Source: Amycolatopsis xylanica
Lineage (GTDB): Bacteria > Actinomycetota > Actinomycetes > Mycobacteriales > Pseudonocardiaceae
Length of the DNA stretch: 64,000 nt
Direction of reading: 5' to 3'
NCBI RefSeq assembly: GCF_900107045.1
Contig: NZ_FNON01000007.1
Coordinates: 1-64,000, forward strand
In this document: piece by piece, positions 33,951-42,469 of the stretch
Layout: each line of letters opens with the position of its first letter
How positions within the stretch are numbered: position 1 is the stretch's first letter
Position numbers and translations under genes: made by a program
Notes under the pieces: generated by a model
What the model saw: only the letters and a program-made list of their open reading frames with translations
Database searches by the model: none
What the model was told of the DNA's origin: nothing

Positions 33951-33964
33951 ATATCGAGTATATG
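33948..33964. promoter_or_regulatory. TetR operator CATATA-TCGAG-TATATG
   Basis: This perfect 6+5+6 palindrome overlaps the start codon of the FAD monooxygenase and lies 50 bp upstream of the divergent TetR start. AT-rich DNA is rare in this window, which makes the site stand out. It should control both genes. Confidence 0.7.
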
Positions 33965-34013
33965 CCATAAACTGGTGCGTCAGACCCCCGCCGAACCAGC
34001 GAATGTGAGTGCG

Positions 34014-34745
34014 ATGAACCACAACACTCCGCCCACCGGACTTGACATGCTTTGGGACCAAACGGACCCACCGGCACCCAAGCAGCGGTTGAGTGTTTCG
34101 CACATCGTGCGAACGGCCGTCGAACTCGCCGACGCCGACGGCCTCGAAGCCGTCTCGATGGCGAAAATCGCTGAGCGACTGGGTTTCACGGCCATGTCGC
34201 TGTATCGGCACGTCAAGAGCAAGGACGACCTGCTGCTGCTCATGCTGGACTGGGTCGCGGCCGTCCCGCCCGCGCTCGACGAGCCGCACGCGGACTGGCG
34301 AGCGGGTCTCCGTTTCTGGTGCCAGGAACAATGGGAATTGCTCCGCGCCCATCCCTGGATCGTGCATATCCCGATCACCGGTCCACCGGTCACGCCCAAT
34401 CATCTGACGTGGACGGATCGCGCGCTCGGCATGCTCGGCGAAACCCGCCTCAGCGAACGCGACAAGGTGGGCGTCGTTTTGCTGCTCGCGAGCTATTTGC
34501 ACACCACCGCGCGGTTCACGGCCGAACGCGGCCCCACCACCCAAGCCGCCCGGGTGCCCTACAGCGCCTTGCTCGGCGACCTCGTCGAAGCCGACCGCTT
34601 CCCCGCGCTGCGCGCCGCAGTCGACGCGGGCGCCTTCGACTACGCGTCCAGCAAGGACAAAGCCGAGCGCGAGTTCGACTACTCGTTCGGCCTGGCCCGC
34701 ATCCTCGACGGCGTCGAAGCGCTGATCGCTCAGCGCTCGCCGTAG
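34014..34745 (+). CDS. TetR family transcriptional regulator
   Basis: The 243-residue protein has a leader of about 30 residues, then the TetR HTH (HIVRTAVELADADGLEAVSM, AERLGFTAMSLYRHVKSKDD) and a TetR_C ligand domain. The ATG at 34014 is chosen; an in-frame GTG at 34005 is an alternative. It most likely represses itself and the divergent FAD monooxygenase through the palindrome at 33948-33964 and is released by the enzyme's substrate, as in drug-inducible pairs. Confidence 0.87.
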   Translation: MNHNTPPTGLDMLWDQTDPPAPKQRLSVSHIVRTAVELADADGLEAVSMAKIAERLGFTAMSLYRHVKSKDDLLLLMLDWVAAVPPALDEPHADWRAGLRFWCQEQWELLRAHPWIVHIPITGPPVTPNHLTWTDRALGMLGETRLSERDKVGVVLLLASYLHTTARFTAERGPTTQAARVPYSALLGDLVEADRFPALRAAVDAGAFDYASSKDKAEREFDYSFGLARILDGVEALIAQRSP

Positions 34746-34771
34746 GTCTGTGACCCCCTAAGATCCACCGC

Positions 34772-35635
34772 ATGACATACCCGCCTCAGCCGCCACCCTT
34801 CCCAGGTCAAGGCGGGCCGCCCCCGCGCCCGAAGACGCCCTGGCTCTGGATCACCCTCGGCGTCGTGGCCGTGCTCGTGGCCGGAGGAACCGGCATCGTG
34901 CTGGCCTTGCACTACCTCAACGGCGACAGCAGCGGCGCAGTGGCGGGCGACCGTGTCACGACGAGCAGCAGCACCTCGGCCCCGCCGACGAGCGCGCCGG
35001 TCCAGATCGACGGCTCACGAACACCACTGCCGAAGCGCCCGACCCCGCTGCCCGACCCGACCGGCTGTGAGTACAAGGCCACGTCCGACCGGCCCACCTC
35101 GAAGCCCGCCACGAAACCCGCCGACGGCAACGTGCCCGCCTCCGGCAAGGCGACGGTCACCCTGAGGACCGGCGCGGGCACGATCGGGCTGGACCTCGAC
35201 CGCGCGCTCGCGCCCTGCACGGTCGCCAGCTTCGTCAGCCTGGCGAAGCAAGGCTTCTACACCGGCACGTCCTGCCACCGGCTCAGCGTGGAGGGCCTGC
35301 AGATGCTGCAGTGCGGCGACCCGACCGGCCAAGGCACTGGCGGGCCCGGCTACGCGTTCGACGACGAGGTCTTCCCTCAGCTCCAGTACGGCCGCGGCAT
35401 CCTCGCCATGGCCAACGCAGGGCCGGGCACCAACGGCAGCCAGTTCTTCATGGTCTTCGGCGACGCCCCGCTCCCGCCGAGCTACACCGTCTTTGGCAGC
35501 ATCTCCGACGAAGGACTGAGCGTGCTCGACAAGGTCGCCAAGGCCGGGATCGATCAGTCGAAGCCATCACCTGCCCAGGACGGCTCCGGTCCCCCGGTCA
35601 TGGCGGTGCAGTTCAGCGAAGTCACCGTCGGCTAG
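34772..35635 (+). CDS. Membrane-anchored cyclophilin-type peptidyl-prolyl isomerase
   Basis: The 287-residue protein has a Pro-rich cytoplasmic N terminus (MTYPPQPPPFPGQGG), a single membrane span near residues 23-46 and a Ser/Thr linker. It ends in a cyclophilin domain with FVSLAKQGFYTGTSCHRL, GPGTNGSQFFMVFGD and YTVFGSI. The domain should lie outside the membrane and assist folding of exported proteins by cis-trans isomerisation of Xaa-Pro bonds. Key active-site residues (His-Arg in CHRL, QFF) are kept. Confidence 0.88.
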   Translation: MTYPPQPPPFPGQGGPPPRPKTPWLWITLGVVAVLVAGGTGIVLALHYLNGDSSGAVAGDRVTTSSSTSAPPTSAPVQIDGSRTPLPKRPTPLPDPTGCEYKATSDRPTSKPATKPADGNVPASGKATVTLRTGAGTIGLDLDRALAPCTVASFVSLAKQGFYTGTSCHRLSVEGLQMLQCGDPTGQGTGGPGYAFDDEVFPQLQYGRGILAMANAGPGTNGSQFFMVFGDAPLPPSYTVFGSISDEGLSVLDKVAKAGIDQSKPSPAQDGSGPPVMAVQFSEVTVG

Positions 35636-35806
35636 TTCTTGAGCGGAAGGCCAAATTTGGCGTGTTCCCGGGGCTGGTCGGTGTGGATTTTCTTGGCCGA
35701 GTTCGAGGTGGGTGCGTAGCGAAGTGAGTGTGCCCTTTGAGTGCGTGGTAAGCACTCGGGGGTCCCCTCACTGCGTCACCAAGCTCGGATCAGGGTGGGT
35801 GTCGGC

Positions 35807-35853
35807 GCGAGTGGTACCTCTGCTGCATCTAACGAAGCAGAGGTACCACTCGC
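35807..35853. repeat. Hairpin with arms GCGAGTGGTACCTCTGCT / AGCAGAGGTACCACTCGC
   Basis: The 18-bp arms are perfect complements around an 11-nt loop, and each arm contains its own palindrome GGTACC. It lies in the long gap after the cyclophilin gene and 18 bp before a second long hairpin. Confidence 0.8.
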
Positions 35854-35871
35854 ACAAGCCTTGTCAGGTTG

Positions 35872-35922
35872 GAGCGAGGGGATCCCCTGCTGCGTTCAAT
35901 GCAACAGGGGATCCCCTCGCTC
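35872..35922. repeat. Hairpin with arms GAGCGAGGGGATCCCCTG / CAGGGGATCCCCTCGCTC
   Basis: The 18-bp arms are perfect complements. Each arm contains the self-palindrome GGGGATCCCC, so cruciform or alternative pairings are possible. A similar GGGGTCCCCT core occurs once more near 35759. Confidence 0.8.
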
Positions 35923-36234
35923 ACGACCGCGGTCCGCACGGCTGGGTGAAGGAGGCCCTCACAGTAGAAAATTCACCACCAACTCCCCGAGAACCCAGTC
36001 ACCCGGTCAGCGCCGACCACGGAACCCAGCCGCACAGCCAAAGAGCCAGCCCACAACGGGTCACCGAGCAGCGGTCCCATCATCCCCGCACCACCACGAC
36101 CGGCTTCGGAAAGCGCCGAACCCCAAGCACACCGAGGTCCTTTTAGGACAGTTTCAACCACGGCCGAACCCACCGGGGTGAGCTGTCTCACCGGTTGATC
36201 GGCCAACCGCCGGGTCGTTGACTACGCTGCGGGC

Positions 36235-36933
36235 ATGTCGAGGCTGCTGGTGGTGGAAGACGACGAGACGATCGGTTCGGTGCTGGACTCCAGCCTCCGG
36301 CTGCACGGCTACCAGATCTCGTGGCAGCGGACCGGCCGCGGCGCGCTCATCGAGGCGGAGCACGGGGACTTCGATCTCGTGCTGCTGGACCTCGGGCTGC
36401 CCGACCTGGACGGGGTCGAGGTGTGCCGGAGGCTGCGCGCGGCGCTGCCGTCGACTGTGCTGGTGATCCTGACCGCGCGGCAGGACGAGATGGATGTCGT
36501 CGTCGGGCTCGAGGCGGGTGCCGACGACTACCTGACCAAGCCGGTGCGGCTCGGTGAGCTGCTCGCGCGGGTGCGGGCGCACCTGCGGCGGGGCACCACG
36601 CACACGCCGAGCAAGCCGCCGATCGAGGTCGGGCGGCTGACCGTCGACACCGCCGGGCGGCGGGTGTGCCTCGGCGGGCGGGAGATCAGCTTGCGGGCCA
36701 AGGAGTTCGACCTGCTGGCGAGGCTCGCCGAGGAGCCGGGAGTGGCCGTCAGCCGAGACACGCTGATGAGCGAGGTGTGGGACGAGCACTGGTACGGCTC
36801 CACCAAGACGCTCGACGTGCACATCGCGGCGCTGCGGCGCAAGCTCACCGAATCCGCGATGACACCTGAGGAGGCGCCGCGCATCTCGACGCTGCGCGGG
36901 CACGGGTACCGGCTCGAACGACCGAGCGTGTAA
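36235..36933 (+). CDS. OmpR/PhoB-type response regulator
   Basis: The 232-residue protein has a receiver domain with the acidic pocket (VVEDDE), the phosphorylation site in DLVLLDLGLPDLDG (Asp52) and the conserved Lys in YLTKPVRLGELLAR. A winged-helix DNA-binding domain of the OmpR type follows (LRAKEFDLLARLAEEPG, TLDVHIAALRRKL, RGHGYRL). It is activated by the sensor kinase encoded 2 bp downstream. Its target genes are not evident from sequence. Confidence 0.93.
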   Translation: MSRLLVVEDDETIGSVLDSSLRLHGYQISWQRTGRGALIEAEHGDFDLVLLDLGLPDLDGVEVCRRLRAALPSTVLVILTARQDEMDVVVGLEAGADDYLTKPVRLGELLARVRAHLRRGTTHTPSKPPIEVGRLTVDTAGRRVCLGGREISLRAKEFDLLARLAEEPGVAVSRDTLMSEVWDEHWYGSTKTLDVHIAALRRKLTESAMTPEEAPRISTLRGHGYRLERPSV

Positions 36934-36935
36934 CC

Positions 36936-38231
36936 ATGCGGAGAAGGATCGTCACGCTGGCCGTGACGGCGGCGATGCTGGCGATCTTCCTCTTCGGGCT
37001 GCCGCTGGGCTTCGGGGTGGTCAAGTTCTATCGGGCCAGCGAGTACTCCGAGCTGGAACGGGCCGCCGACTCCGTCATGGTGGCCGTGGCGCCCGACCTG
37101 GTGGAGGGCATTCCGCCGACCAGGCTCCCGAAGCTGGACGCCGAGGAGTCGGAGGCGCGGGTCGGCGTCTACACGCCGGACGGCACGCTGCTGATCGGCG
37201 ACGGCCCCAAGAAGGCCGACCATGTCGTGATGAAGGCCAGAAGCTCCGACTGGGCGAGCGGTGACGTCGGTGACCAGCTCGTCGTGGCCGTTCCCGTGGT
37301 CAACGGCGAGGAGCTGAGCGGGATGGTCCGCGCGGCGATCCCGCAGAGCCAGCTCTACCGCCACGTCGGGGTGACCTGGCTCGGCATGCTCGGCCTGGCG
37401 GCCGTCGCGATCGCCACCACGTGGCTGGTCGCCAGGCGGCTCGCCGCGCGGCTGGCCAGGCCGCTGGAGGAACTGTCCGCCGCGGCCGAGCGGCTCGGCG
37501 AGGGCGACTTCACCGTCCGGGCGCGCCGCGCCGGGCTGCCGGAGACCGACCGGGTGGCCGAGACGCTCGACACGACCGCCGAGCGCATCCGCGAAACCCT
37601 GGAGCGGGAGCAGGCCTTCGCCGCCAACGCTTCGCACCAGCTGCGTACCCCGCTGACCGGCCTGCGCCTGCAACTCGAAGCCGCGCTCGAATCACCCGAC
37701 ATGGACCCGAGGCACGCCATCGCGGCAGGCATCTCGTCGGCGGACCGGCTCGAGCGGACCATCGACGACCTGATCGCGCTGTCGCGCCAGTCCCGCAAGC
37801 CGGACACGCCGCTCGACCTCCACGCGCTGCTCGCCGAGCTCCGGCCGGGCTGGGAGCAGCTGCTCGACGGCCGCGGCCTGCGCGTCGTCACCTCCGACAC
37901 CTGGCCGCCCCGCGCGTCGGCCGCCGCGGTGCGCCAGGTGCTCGGCGTGCTGGTGGACAACGCGGTGAACCACGGCAGCGGGACGGTGACCGTCACGGTC
38001 AGGGAGGCGGGCGACGCGATCGCGGTCGACGTCAGCGACGAGGGCGCGGGCATCGACGGCGAGGTCGACCTGTTCGCGCTCGCGCACACCACCGCGGAGG
38101 GTCACGGCATCGGGTTGGCGCTGGCCCGCAGCCTCGCCGAGGCCGAGGGCGGACGGCTGCGCCTCACCCGGCCGAAACCGCCGACCTTCACCCTGCTGCT
38201 CCCAGGGGAAGACCCGGCGGACGGGGACTAG
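36936..38231 (+). CDS. Membrane sensor histidine kinase
   Basis: The 431-residue kinase has a first membrane span near residues 7-28, an extracytoplasmic sensor segment, a second span around residues 147-166 and a HAMP linker. The HisKA dimerisation domain contains FAANASHQLRTPLTG (phospho-acceptor His234). The ATPase domain has VDNAVNHGSG (N box) and DEGAGID plus GHGIGLALARSLAEAEGG (G boxes). It should phosphorylate the response regulator encoded directly upstream. The signal is unknown. Confidence 0.92.
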   Translation: MRRRIVTLAVTAAMLAIFLFGLPLGFGVVKFYRASEYSELERAADSVMVAVAPDLVEGIPPTRLPKLDAEESEARVGVYTPDGTLLIGDGPKKADHVVMKARSSDWASGDVGDQLVVAVPVVNGEELSGMVRAAIPQSQLYRHVGVTWLGMLGLAAVAIATTWLVARRLAARLARPLEELSAAAERLGEGDFTVRARRAGLPETDRVAETLDTTAERIRETLEREQAFAANASHQLRTPLTGLRLQLEAALESPDMDPRHAIAAGISSADRLERTIDDLIALSRQSRKPDTPLDLHALLAELRPGWEQLLDGRGLRVVTSDTWPPRASAAAVRQVLGVLVDNAVNHGSGTVTVTVREAGDAIAVDVSDEGAGIDGEVDLFALAHTTAEGHGIGLALARSLAEAEGGRLRLTRPKPPTFTLLLPGEDPADGD

Positions 38232-38548
38232 GGGGGATCATCCGCGCCGGCCGGGCCTGCGGGTGACCCTAGACGGTCGTACGCCAGCGGAAGGTATACC
38301 GAAAGTTAGCTGACACTTTGCCTGGGCCATCCGGACCGCCGGGTTGCCGGGCCTCGCCGACGCGGCCAAGGTCGAGCCGAACGGTCCATCGGCAGAGCGA
38401 AGAGGCAGAGAAACGAATCGCCACGATATTCCGCATCAGCACAACAGATCGCCAGGGTGATCTTCCTCTTCGCAATCGATCGGTGTTTTCGCGTCCAAGA
38501 ACGACCGATACCGTTGACGCGATACACACCTCGACGAGGAGGACTTCA
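38232..38548. other. 317-bp intergenic region upstream of the permease-davA-davB operon
   Basis: I see no gene here. The distal 150 bp is less GC-rich than the surroundings and should contain the promoter of the lysine catabolic operon. A GAGGAGG ribosome site precedes the GTG at 38549. No convincing palindromic operator was found. Confidence 0.5.
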
Positions 38549-39982
38549 GTGACTCAGCGAACCGGGTCCAGCGCGACCAGGGCAGTGCTCTTCCGGCGCA
38601 AATCGGTCGAGGACCTGGTGGCGCACGGTGGCGAAGGCGAGGGCGGCCACCTCAAGCGGTCGCTCGGCCTCGGTCAGCTGACCACGCTCAGCATCGGCGC
38701 GACACTCGGCAGCGGCATCTTCGTCGTGCTCGGCCAGGCGGTCCCCGTCGCGGGCCCGGCCGTGGTCGTCTCGTTCATCCTCGCGGGCATCACCGCGTTG
38801 TTCTCGGCGCTCTCCTACGCCGAGCTGGCCGGCATGATCCCGCTCTCCGGCTCCTCCTACTCCTATACCTACGCCACGCTCGGCGAGCTGATCGCCTGGG
38901 TCTGCGGGTGGTGCCTGGTGCTGGAGTACGGCGTGTCCGTCGCCTCGGTCGCGGTCGGCTGGGGCCAGTACCTCAACGAGCTGCTGAACCTGCTCTTCGG
39001 CTTCGGCATCCCGGACGCGCTGAGCCAGCCTCCGGGTGACGCCGGCGGGATCGTCAACCTGCCCGCGATCGCGGTCGTGCTGCTCGCGATGTTCCTGCTG
39101 CTCGGCGGCGCCAAGGAGAGCGCACGCGCGAACTTCGTCATGGTGGTCGTCAAGGTCGCGACGCTGGTGCTGTTCTGCGCGATCGCCTTCACCGCGGTCA
39201 AGGCGGGCAACTTCAAGCCGTTCCTGCCGCTGGGTCTGGCCGGGATGAGCGCGGGCGGCGCGAAGCTGTTCTTCTCCTACATCGGCTTCGACGCCGCGTC
39301 GACCGCGGGCGAGGAGGCGAAGAACCCGCAGAAGGACCTGCCGCGCGCGATCCTGCTCTCGCTGGGCATCGTCACGCTGCTCTACTGCCTGGTCGCGGTC
39401 GCCGCGGTCGGCGCGTTCCCCTGGCAGAAGTTCGACTCGAACGAGGCGGCGCTGTCCCAGGTGCTCACCAGCATCGTGAGCAACAAGCTGTGGTCGATCC
39501 TGCTGGCGATCGGCGCCATCGTGGCGATCTCGAGCGTCGTGCTGACCGTCCTCTATGGCCAGACCCGCATCCTGTTCGCCATGTCGCGTGACGGGCTGGT
39601 CCCGAAGTTCATGTCCAAAGTGGATCCGAAGAGCGGCACCCCGAAGATCAACACGCTGGTCGTGTCCGTGTTCGTCGCGCTGCTCGCCGCGTTCATCCCG
39701 CTCGGCAAGCTGGCCGACGCCACCAGCATCGGCACACTGTTCGCGTTCGGCCTGGTCAACGTGGCGGTGATCCTGCTGCGCCGGCGCAGGCCCGACCAGC
39801 AGCGTTCGTTCCGGGTGCCGTTCTCGCCGGTGACACCGCTGCTCGGGGTCGCGTGCTGCCTCTACATGATGTTCAGTCTCGACGTGGAGACCTGGATCGT
39901 GTTCGGCGGCTGGATGCTGCTCGGCCTGGGTCTGTACTTCGGCTACGGCATCCGCAAATCAGAACTGGCGAGGCGTACGTGA
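38549..39982 (+). CDS. APC-family amino acid permease (probable lysine/cationic amino acid uptake)
   Basis: The 477-residue integral membrane protein matches the amino acid-polyamine-organocation family, close to cationic amino acid transporters. It has a cytoplasmic N terminus with FRRKSVEDLVAHGGE, the first span LGATLGSGIFVVLGQ-like region and around 12 hydrophobic segments, including FFSYIGFDAASTAGEEAKNP. The GTG start at 38549 follows a GAGGAGG ribosome site. Its stop overlaps the davA start (GTGA), so it is the first gene of a coupled operon with the two enzymes of lysine oxidation. Lysine is therefore the likely substrate. Confidence 0.87.
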   Translation: MTQRTGSSATRAVLFRRKSVEDLVAHGGEGEGGHLKRSLGLGQLTTLSIGATLGSGIFVVLGQAVPVAGPAVVVSFILAGITALFSALSYAELAGMIPLSGSSYSYTYATLGELIAWVCGWCLVLEYGVSVASVAVGWGQYLNELLNLLFGFGIPDALSQPPGDAGGIVNLPAIAVVLLAMFLLLGGAKESARANFVMVVVKVATLVLFCAIAFTAVKAGNFKPFLPLGLAGMSAGGAKLFFSYIGFDAASTAGEEAKNPQKDLPRAILLSLGIVTLLYCLVAVAAVGAFPWQKFDSNEAALSQVLTSIVSNKLWSILLAIGAIVAISSVVLTVLYGQTRILFAMSRDGLVPKFMSKVDPKSGTPKINTLVVSVFVALLAAFIPLGKLADATSIGTLFAFGLVNVAVILLRRRRPDQQRSFRVPFSPVTPLLGVACCLYMMFSLDVETWIVFGGWMLLGLGLYFGYGIRKSELARRT

Positions 39983-40755
39983 TCATCGCAGTCCACCAAG
40001 GCCCCTACTCGGCGCTCACCGAAGCCGGCTTCAAGGCCGCCGGCGCGGGAGCCGACCTGCTCGTCTGCGCCGAGATGATCACCACCGGCTACAACATCGG
40101 CGCGGCGGTGCACGAGCGCGCCGAACCGGCCGACGGCCCGACCGCGGAGCGGGTCGCGAAGATCGCGAGCGGCACCGGCGTGGCCATCGCCTACGGCTAT
40201 CCGGAGCGCGTCGGTGAGAAAGTATTCAACAGTGTTCAGCTGATTGACGCACAAGGCACACGAATTGCCAATTACCGGAAGACCCACCTTTTCGGGGAAC
40301 TGGACAAGAACTGGTTCACACCCGGTGACGAGGCGATCGTGCAAACGGAATTCGGCGGGCTCACCGTCGGTTTCCTGATCTGCTACGACGTCGAATTCCC
40401 CGAGCTCGTGCGGGCGCACGCGCTCGCGGGCACGGAACTACTCATCGTGCCGACCGCGCTGATGAGCCCGTACGAGCTGGTCGCCGACACGGTCGTGCGT
40501 TCGCGCGCCTACGAGAGCCAGCTTTACGTGGCCTACGCGAACCGATGCGATGTCGAAGCGGAACTCGACTACTGCGGCCGCAGCACGGTCGTCGCGCCGA
40601 CCGGCGACGTGCTCGCCAAGGCGGGCGGCGGCGAAGAGCTGCTCGTCGCGACCGTCGACCGCGACACACTGCGGCACTCCCGTACCGAAAACACCCACCT
40701 GGCCGATCGCAGGCCCGAGCTGTACCCGCTACTGAACAAAGGAACCACATCATGA
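39979..40755 (+). CDS. davA: 5-aminovaleramide amidohydrolase (nitrilase superfamily)
   Basis: The 258-residue protein begins at a GTG that overlaps the permease stop (GTGA). The nitrilase triad is present: Glu32 in VCAEMITTGYNIG, Lys101 in NYRKTHLFGELD and Cys135 in LICYDVEFPE. The segments YGYPER, NSVQLIDAQG and YANRCDVEAELDYCGRS resemble Pseudomonas DavA as I recall it. It would hydrolyse 5-aminovaleramide to 5-aminovalerate and ammonia in the cytoplasm. The pairing with a DavB-like monooxygenase, with ATGA overlap, strongly supports the assignment over other amidases. Confidence 0.85.
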   Translation: MIIAVHQGPYSALTEAGFKAAGAGADLLVCAEMITTGYNIGAAVHERAEPADGPTAERVAKIASGTGVAIAYGYPERVGEKVFNSVQLIDAQGTRIANYRKTHLFGELDKNWFTPGDEAIVQTEFGGLTVGFLICYDVEFPELVRAHALAGTELLIVPTALMSPYELVADTVVRSRAYESQLYVAYANRCDVEAELDYCGRSTVVAPTGDVLAKAGGGEELLVATVDRDTLRHSRTENTHLADRRPELYPLLNKGTTS

Positions 40756-42446
40756 CGTCCGCCGTTCCCACCGCGATCCACACGGATGAGCCGGCAGGCA
40801 AGCCGATCACCATGTTCGGCCCCGACTTCCCCTTCGCCTACGACGACTACCTCGCGAACCCGGCGGGCCTCGGCTCGGTGCCGCCCGGGAAGTACGGCAC
40901 CGAGGTCGCCGTGATCGGCGGCGGGCTGTCGGGCATCGTCACCGCGTACGAGCTGATGAAGCTGGGGCTGCGCCCCGTGGTCTACGAGATCGACGAGCTC
41001 GGCGGACGGCTGCGCACGGTCGGTTTCCCCGGCGCGCCGTCGGGGGTCACCGCGGAGATGGGCGCGATGCGCTTCCCGCCGTCCTCGACCGCCTTGTTCC
41101 ACTACATCGACAAGGTCGGCCTCGAGACCACGCCGTTCCCGAACCCGCTCGCGCCCGGCACCCCGAGCACGGTGGTGGACCTGAAGGGGCAGAGCCACTA
41201 CGCGACGACGCAAGACGACCTACCCGAAGTCTTCTCTGATGTTGCGCGAGCGTGGCAGCGCACGTTAGAAGAACAAGTCGAGTTCGCGGAGATGCAGACC
41301 GCCATCCGTGAGCGCGACGTCAAGACCATCAAGCGGATCTGGGACGGGCTGGTCGAAAAACTGGACAATCAGACGTTCTACGGGTTCCTGTGCGACTCCC
41401 CCGCGTTCGCCTCCTTCCGCGACCGCGAGATCTTCGGGCAGGTGGGGTTCGGTACCGGCGGCTGGGACACCGACTTCCCGAACTCGATTCTCGAAATCCT
41501 GCGCGTGGTCTATACCGGTGCGGACGACGAACACCGCAGCATCGTCGGCGGCAGCCGCCAGCTGCCGTTGCGCTTGTGGGAGCGCGCGCCGGAGCACCTG
41601 ACGCACTGGCCTGCCGGAACCAGCCTGAAGTCGTTGCACGAAGGGGGGAAACCGCTGCCGGGCGTCGCCCACCTGCACCGCACGGCCCCCAACAACATCA
41701 CCGTCACCGACACCAACGGCAGTATCAGGACCTACCCGGCGGCCGTCTTCACCGCGCAGAGCTGGATGTTACTTTCGACCATCTCGTGCGACGAATCACT
41801 GTTCCCCATCGATCACTGGACCGCGATCGAGCGGACGCACTACATGGCCTCGTCGAAGGTTTTCGTCCCTGTCGACCGTCCGTTCTGGCTGGACAAGGAT
41901 CCGGAGACCGGGCGCGACGTGATGAGCATGACGCTCACCGACCGGATGCCGCGCGGCACCTATCTGCTCGGCGACGACCCGGCTTCACCAGCGGTTATCT
42001 GCCTGTCCTACACCTGGGCCGATGATTCACTGAAATGGCTCCCCCTCTCGGTTTCCGAGCGCGTGGAGGTGATGCTGCAGTCCCTGCGTGAGATATACCC
42101 GACCGTGGATGTCCGACGGCACATCATCGGTGACCCGGTCACCGTGTCATGGGAAGCGGAGCCGAACTTCATGGGCGCGTTCAAGGCGAACCTGCCCGGC
42201 CACTACCGCTACCAGCGCCGATTGTTCACGCACTTCATGCAGGACAGGCTGGAACCGCGCTACCGCGGCCTGTTCATCGCGGGCGACGACGTCTCGTGGA
42301 CGGCGGGCTGGGCGGAGGGCGCGGTCCAGACCGCGCTGAACGCGGTGTGGGGTGTCATCCGGCATTTCGGCGGCGCGACCGACCAGGCCAACCCGGGACC
42401 CGGGGATATTTTCGACGACATTTCCCCGATTAATCTGCCTGAGTGA
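40752..42446 (+). CDS. davB: L-lysine 2-monooxygenase (flavin amine oxidase family)
   Basis: The 564-residue flavoprotein starts at an ATG overlapping the davA stop. It has the FAD motif EVAVIGGGLSGIVTAYELMK, the GG motif GGRLRTVGFPGAPSG and the C-terminal FAD segment YRGLFIAGDDVSWTAGWAEG. The N-terminal KPITMFGPDFPFAYDD and the C-terminal NPGPGDIFDDI resemble Pseudomonas DavB as I recall it. It decarboxylates and oxygenates L-lysine to 5-aminovaleramide, the substrate of DavA. Related tryptophan or phenylalanine 2-monooxygenases are possible alternatives, but the davA partner argues for lysine. The onward genes davT/davD are not in the window. Confidence 0.85.
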   Translation: MTSAVPTAIHTDEPAGKPITMFGPDFPFAYDDYLANPAGLGSVPPGKYGTEVAVIGGGLSGIVTAYELMKLGLRPVVYEIDELGGRLRTVGFPGAPSGVTAEMGAMRFPPSSTALFHYIDKVGLETTPFPNPLAPGTPSTVVDLKGQSHYATTQDDLPEVFSDVARAWQRTLEEQVEFAEMQTAIRERDVKTIKRIWDGLVEKLDNQTFYGFLCDSPAFASFRDREIFGQVGFGTGGWDTDFPNSILEILRVVYTGADDEHRSIVGGSRQLPLRLWERAPEHLTHWPAGTSLKSLHEGGKPLPGVAHLHRTAPNNITVTDTNGSIRTYPAAVFTAQSWMLLSTISCDESLFPIDHWTAIERTHYMASSKVFVPVDRPFWLDKDPETGRDVMSMTLTDRMPRGTYLLGDDPASPAVICLSYTWADDSLKWLPLSVSERVEVMLQSLREIYPTVDVRRHIIGDPVTVSWEAEPNFMGAFKANLPGHYRYQRRLFTHFMQDRLEPRYRGLFIAGDDVSWTAGWAEGAVQTALNAVWGVIRHFGGATDQANPGPGDIFDDISPINLPE

Positions 42447-42453
42447 GTGAATC

Positions 42454-42469
42454 GTGTAAAAATAAACAC
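42454..42469. promoter_or_regulatory. AT-rich GTGT-N8-ACAC element abutting the TetR start
   Basis: GTGTAAAAATAAACAC lies directly before the ATG at 42470 and is the most AT-rich spot in this area. The TAAAAT inside could serve as a -10 element for a leaderless transcript beginning at the ATG, and the GTGT/ACAC arms could be part of an operator. This is inference. Confidence 0.35.

Larger units (their letters stand above)
35636..36234. other. 599-bp gene-free region with two long hairpins
   Basis: No credible gene is visible; open frames here have low-complexity Pro/Arg composition. The region holds two long palindromes (35807-35853 and 35872-35922), a GAGGCCCTCAC half-repeat near 35950 and the promoter of the response regulator gene at 36235. 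Confidence 0.6.

Noticed and set aside
35741..36181. Plus-strand open frame in the gap before the response regulator
   Set aside because: It is made largely of hairpin and Pro/Arg-rich sequence, has no ribosome site or family resemblance, and codon use differs from real genes around it.
40752..42446. Tryptophan 2-monooxygenase (IaaM) with indoleacetamide hydrolase
   Set aside because: The amidase partner is a nitrilase-type enzyme resembling DavA, not an amidase-signature IaaH, and the monooxygenase has DavB-type N- and C-terminal motifs.
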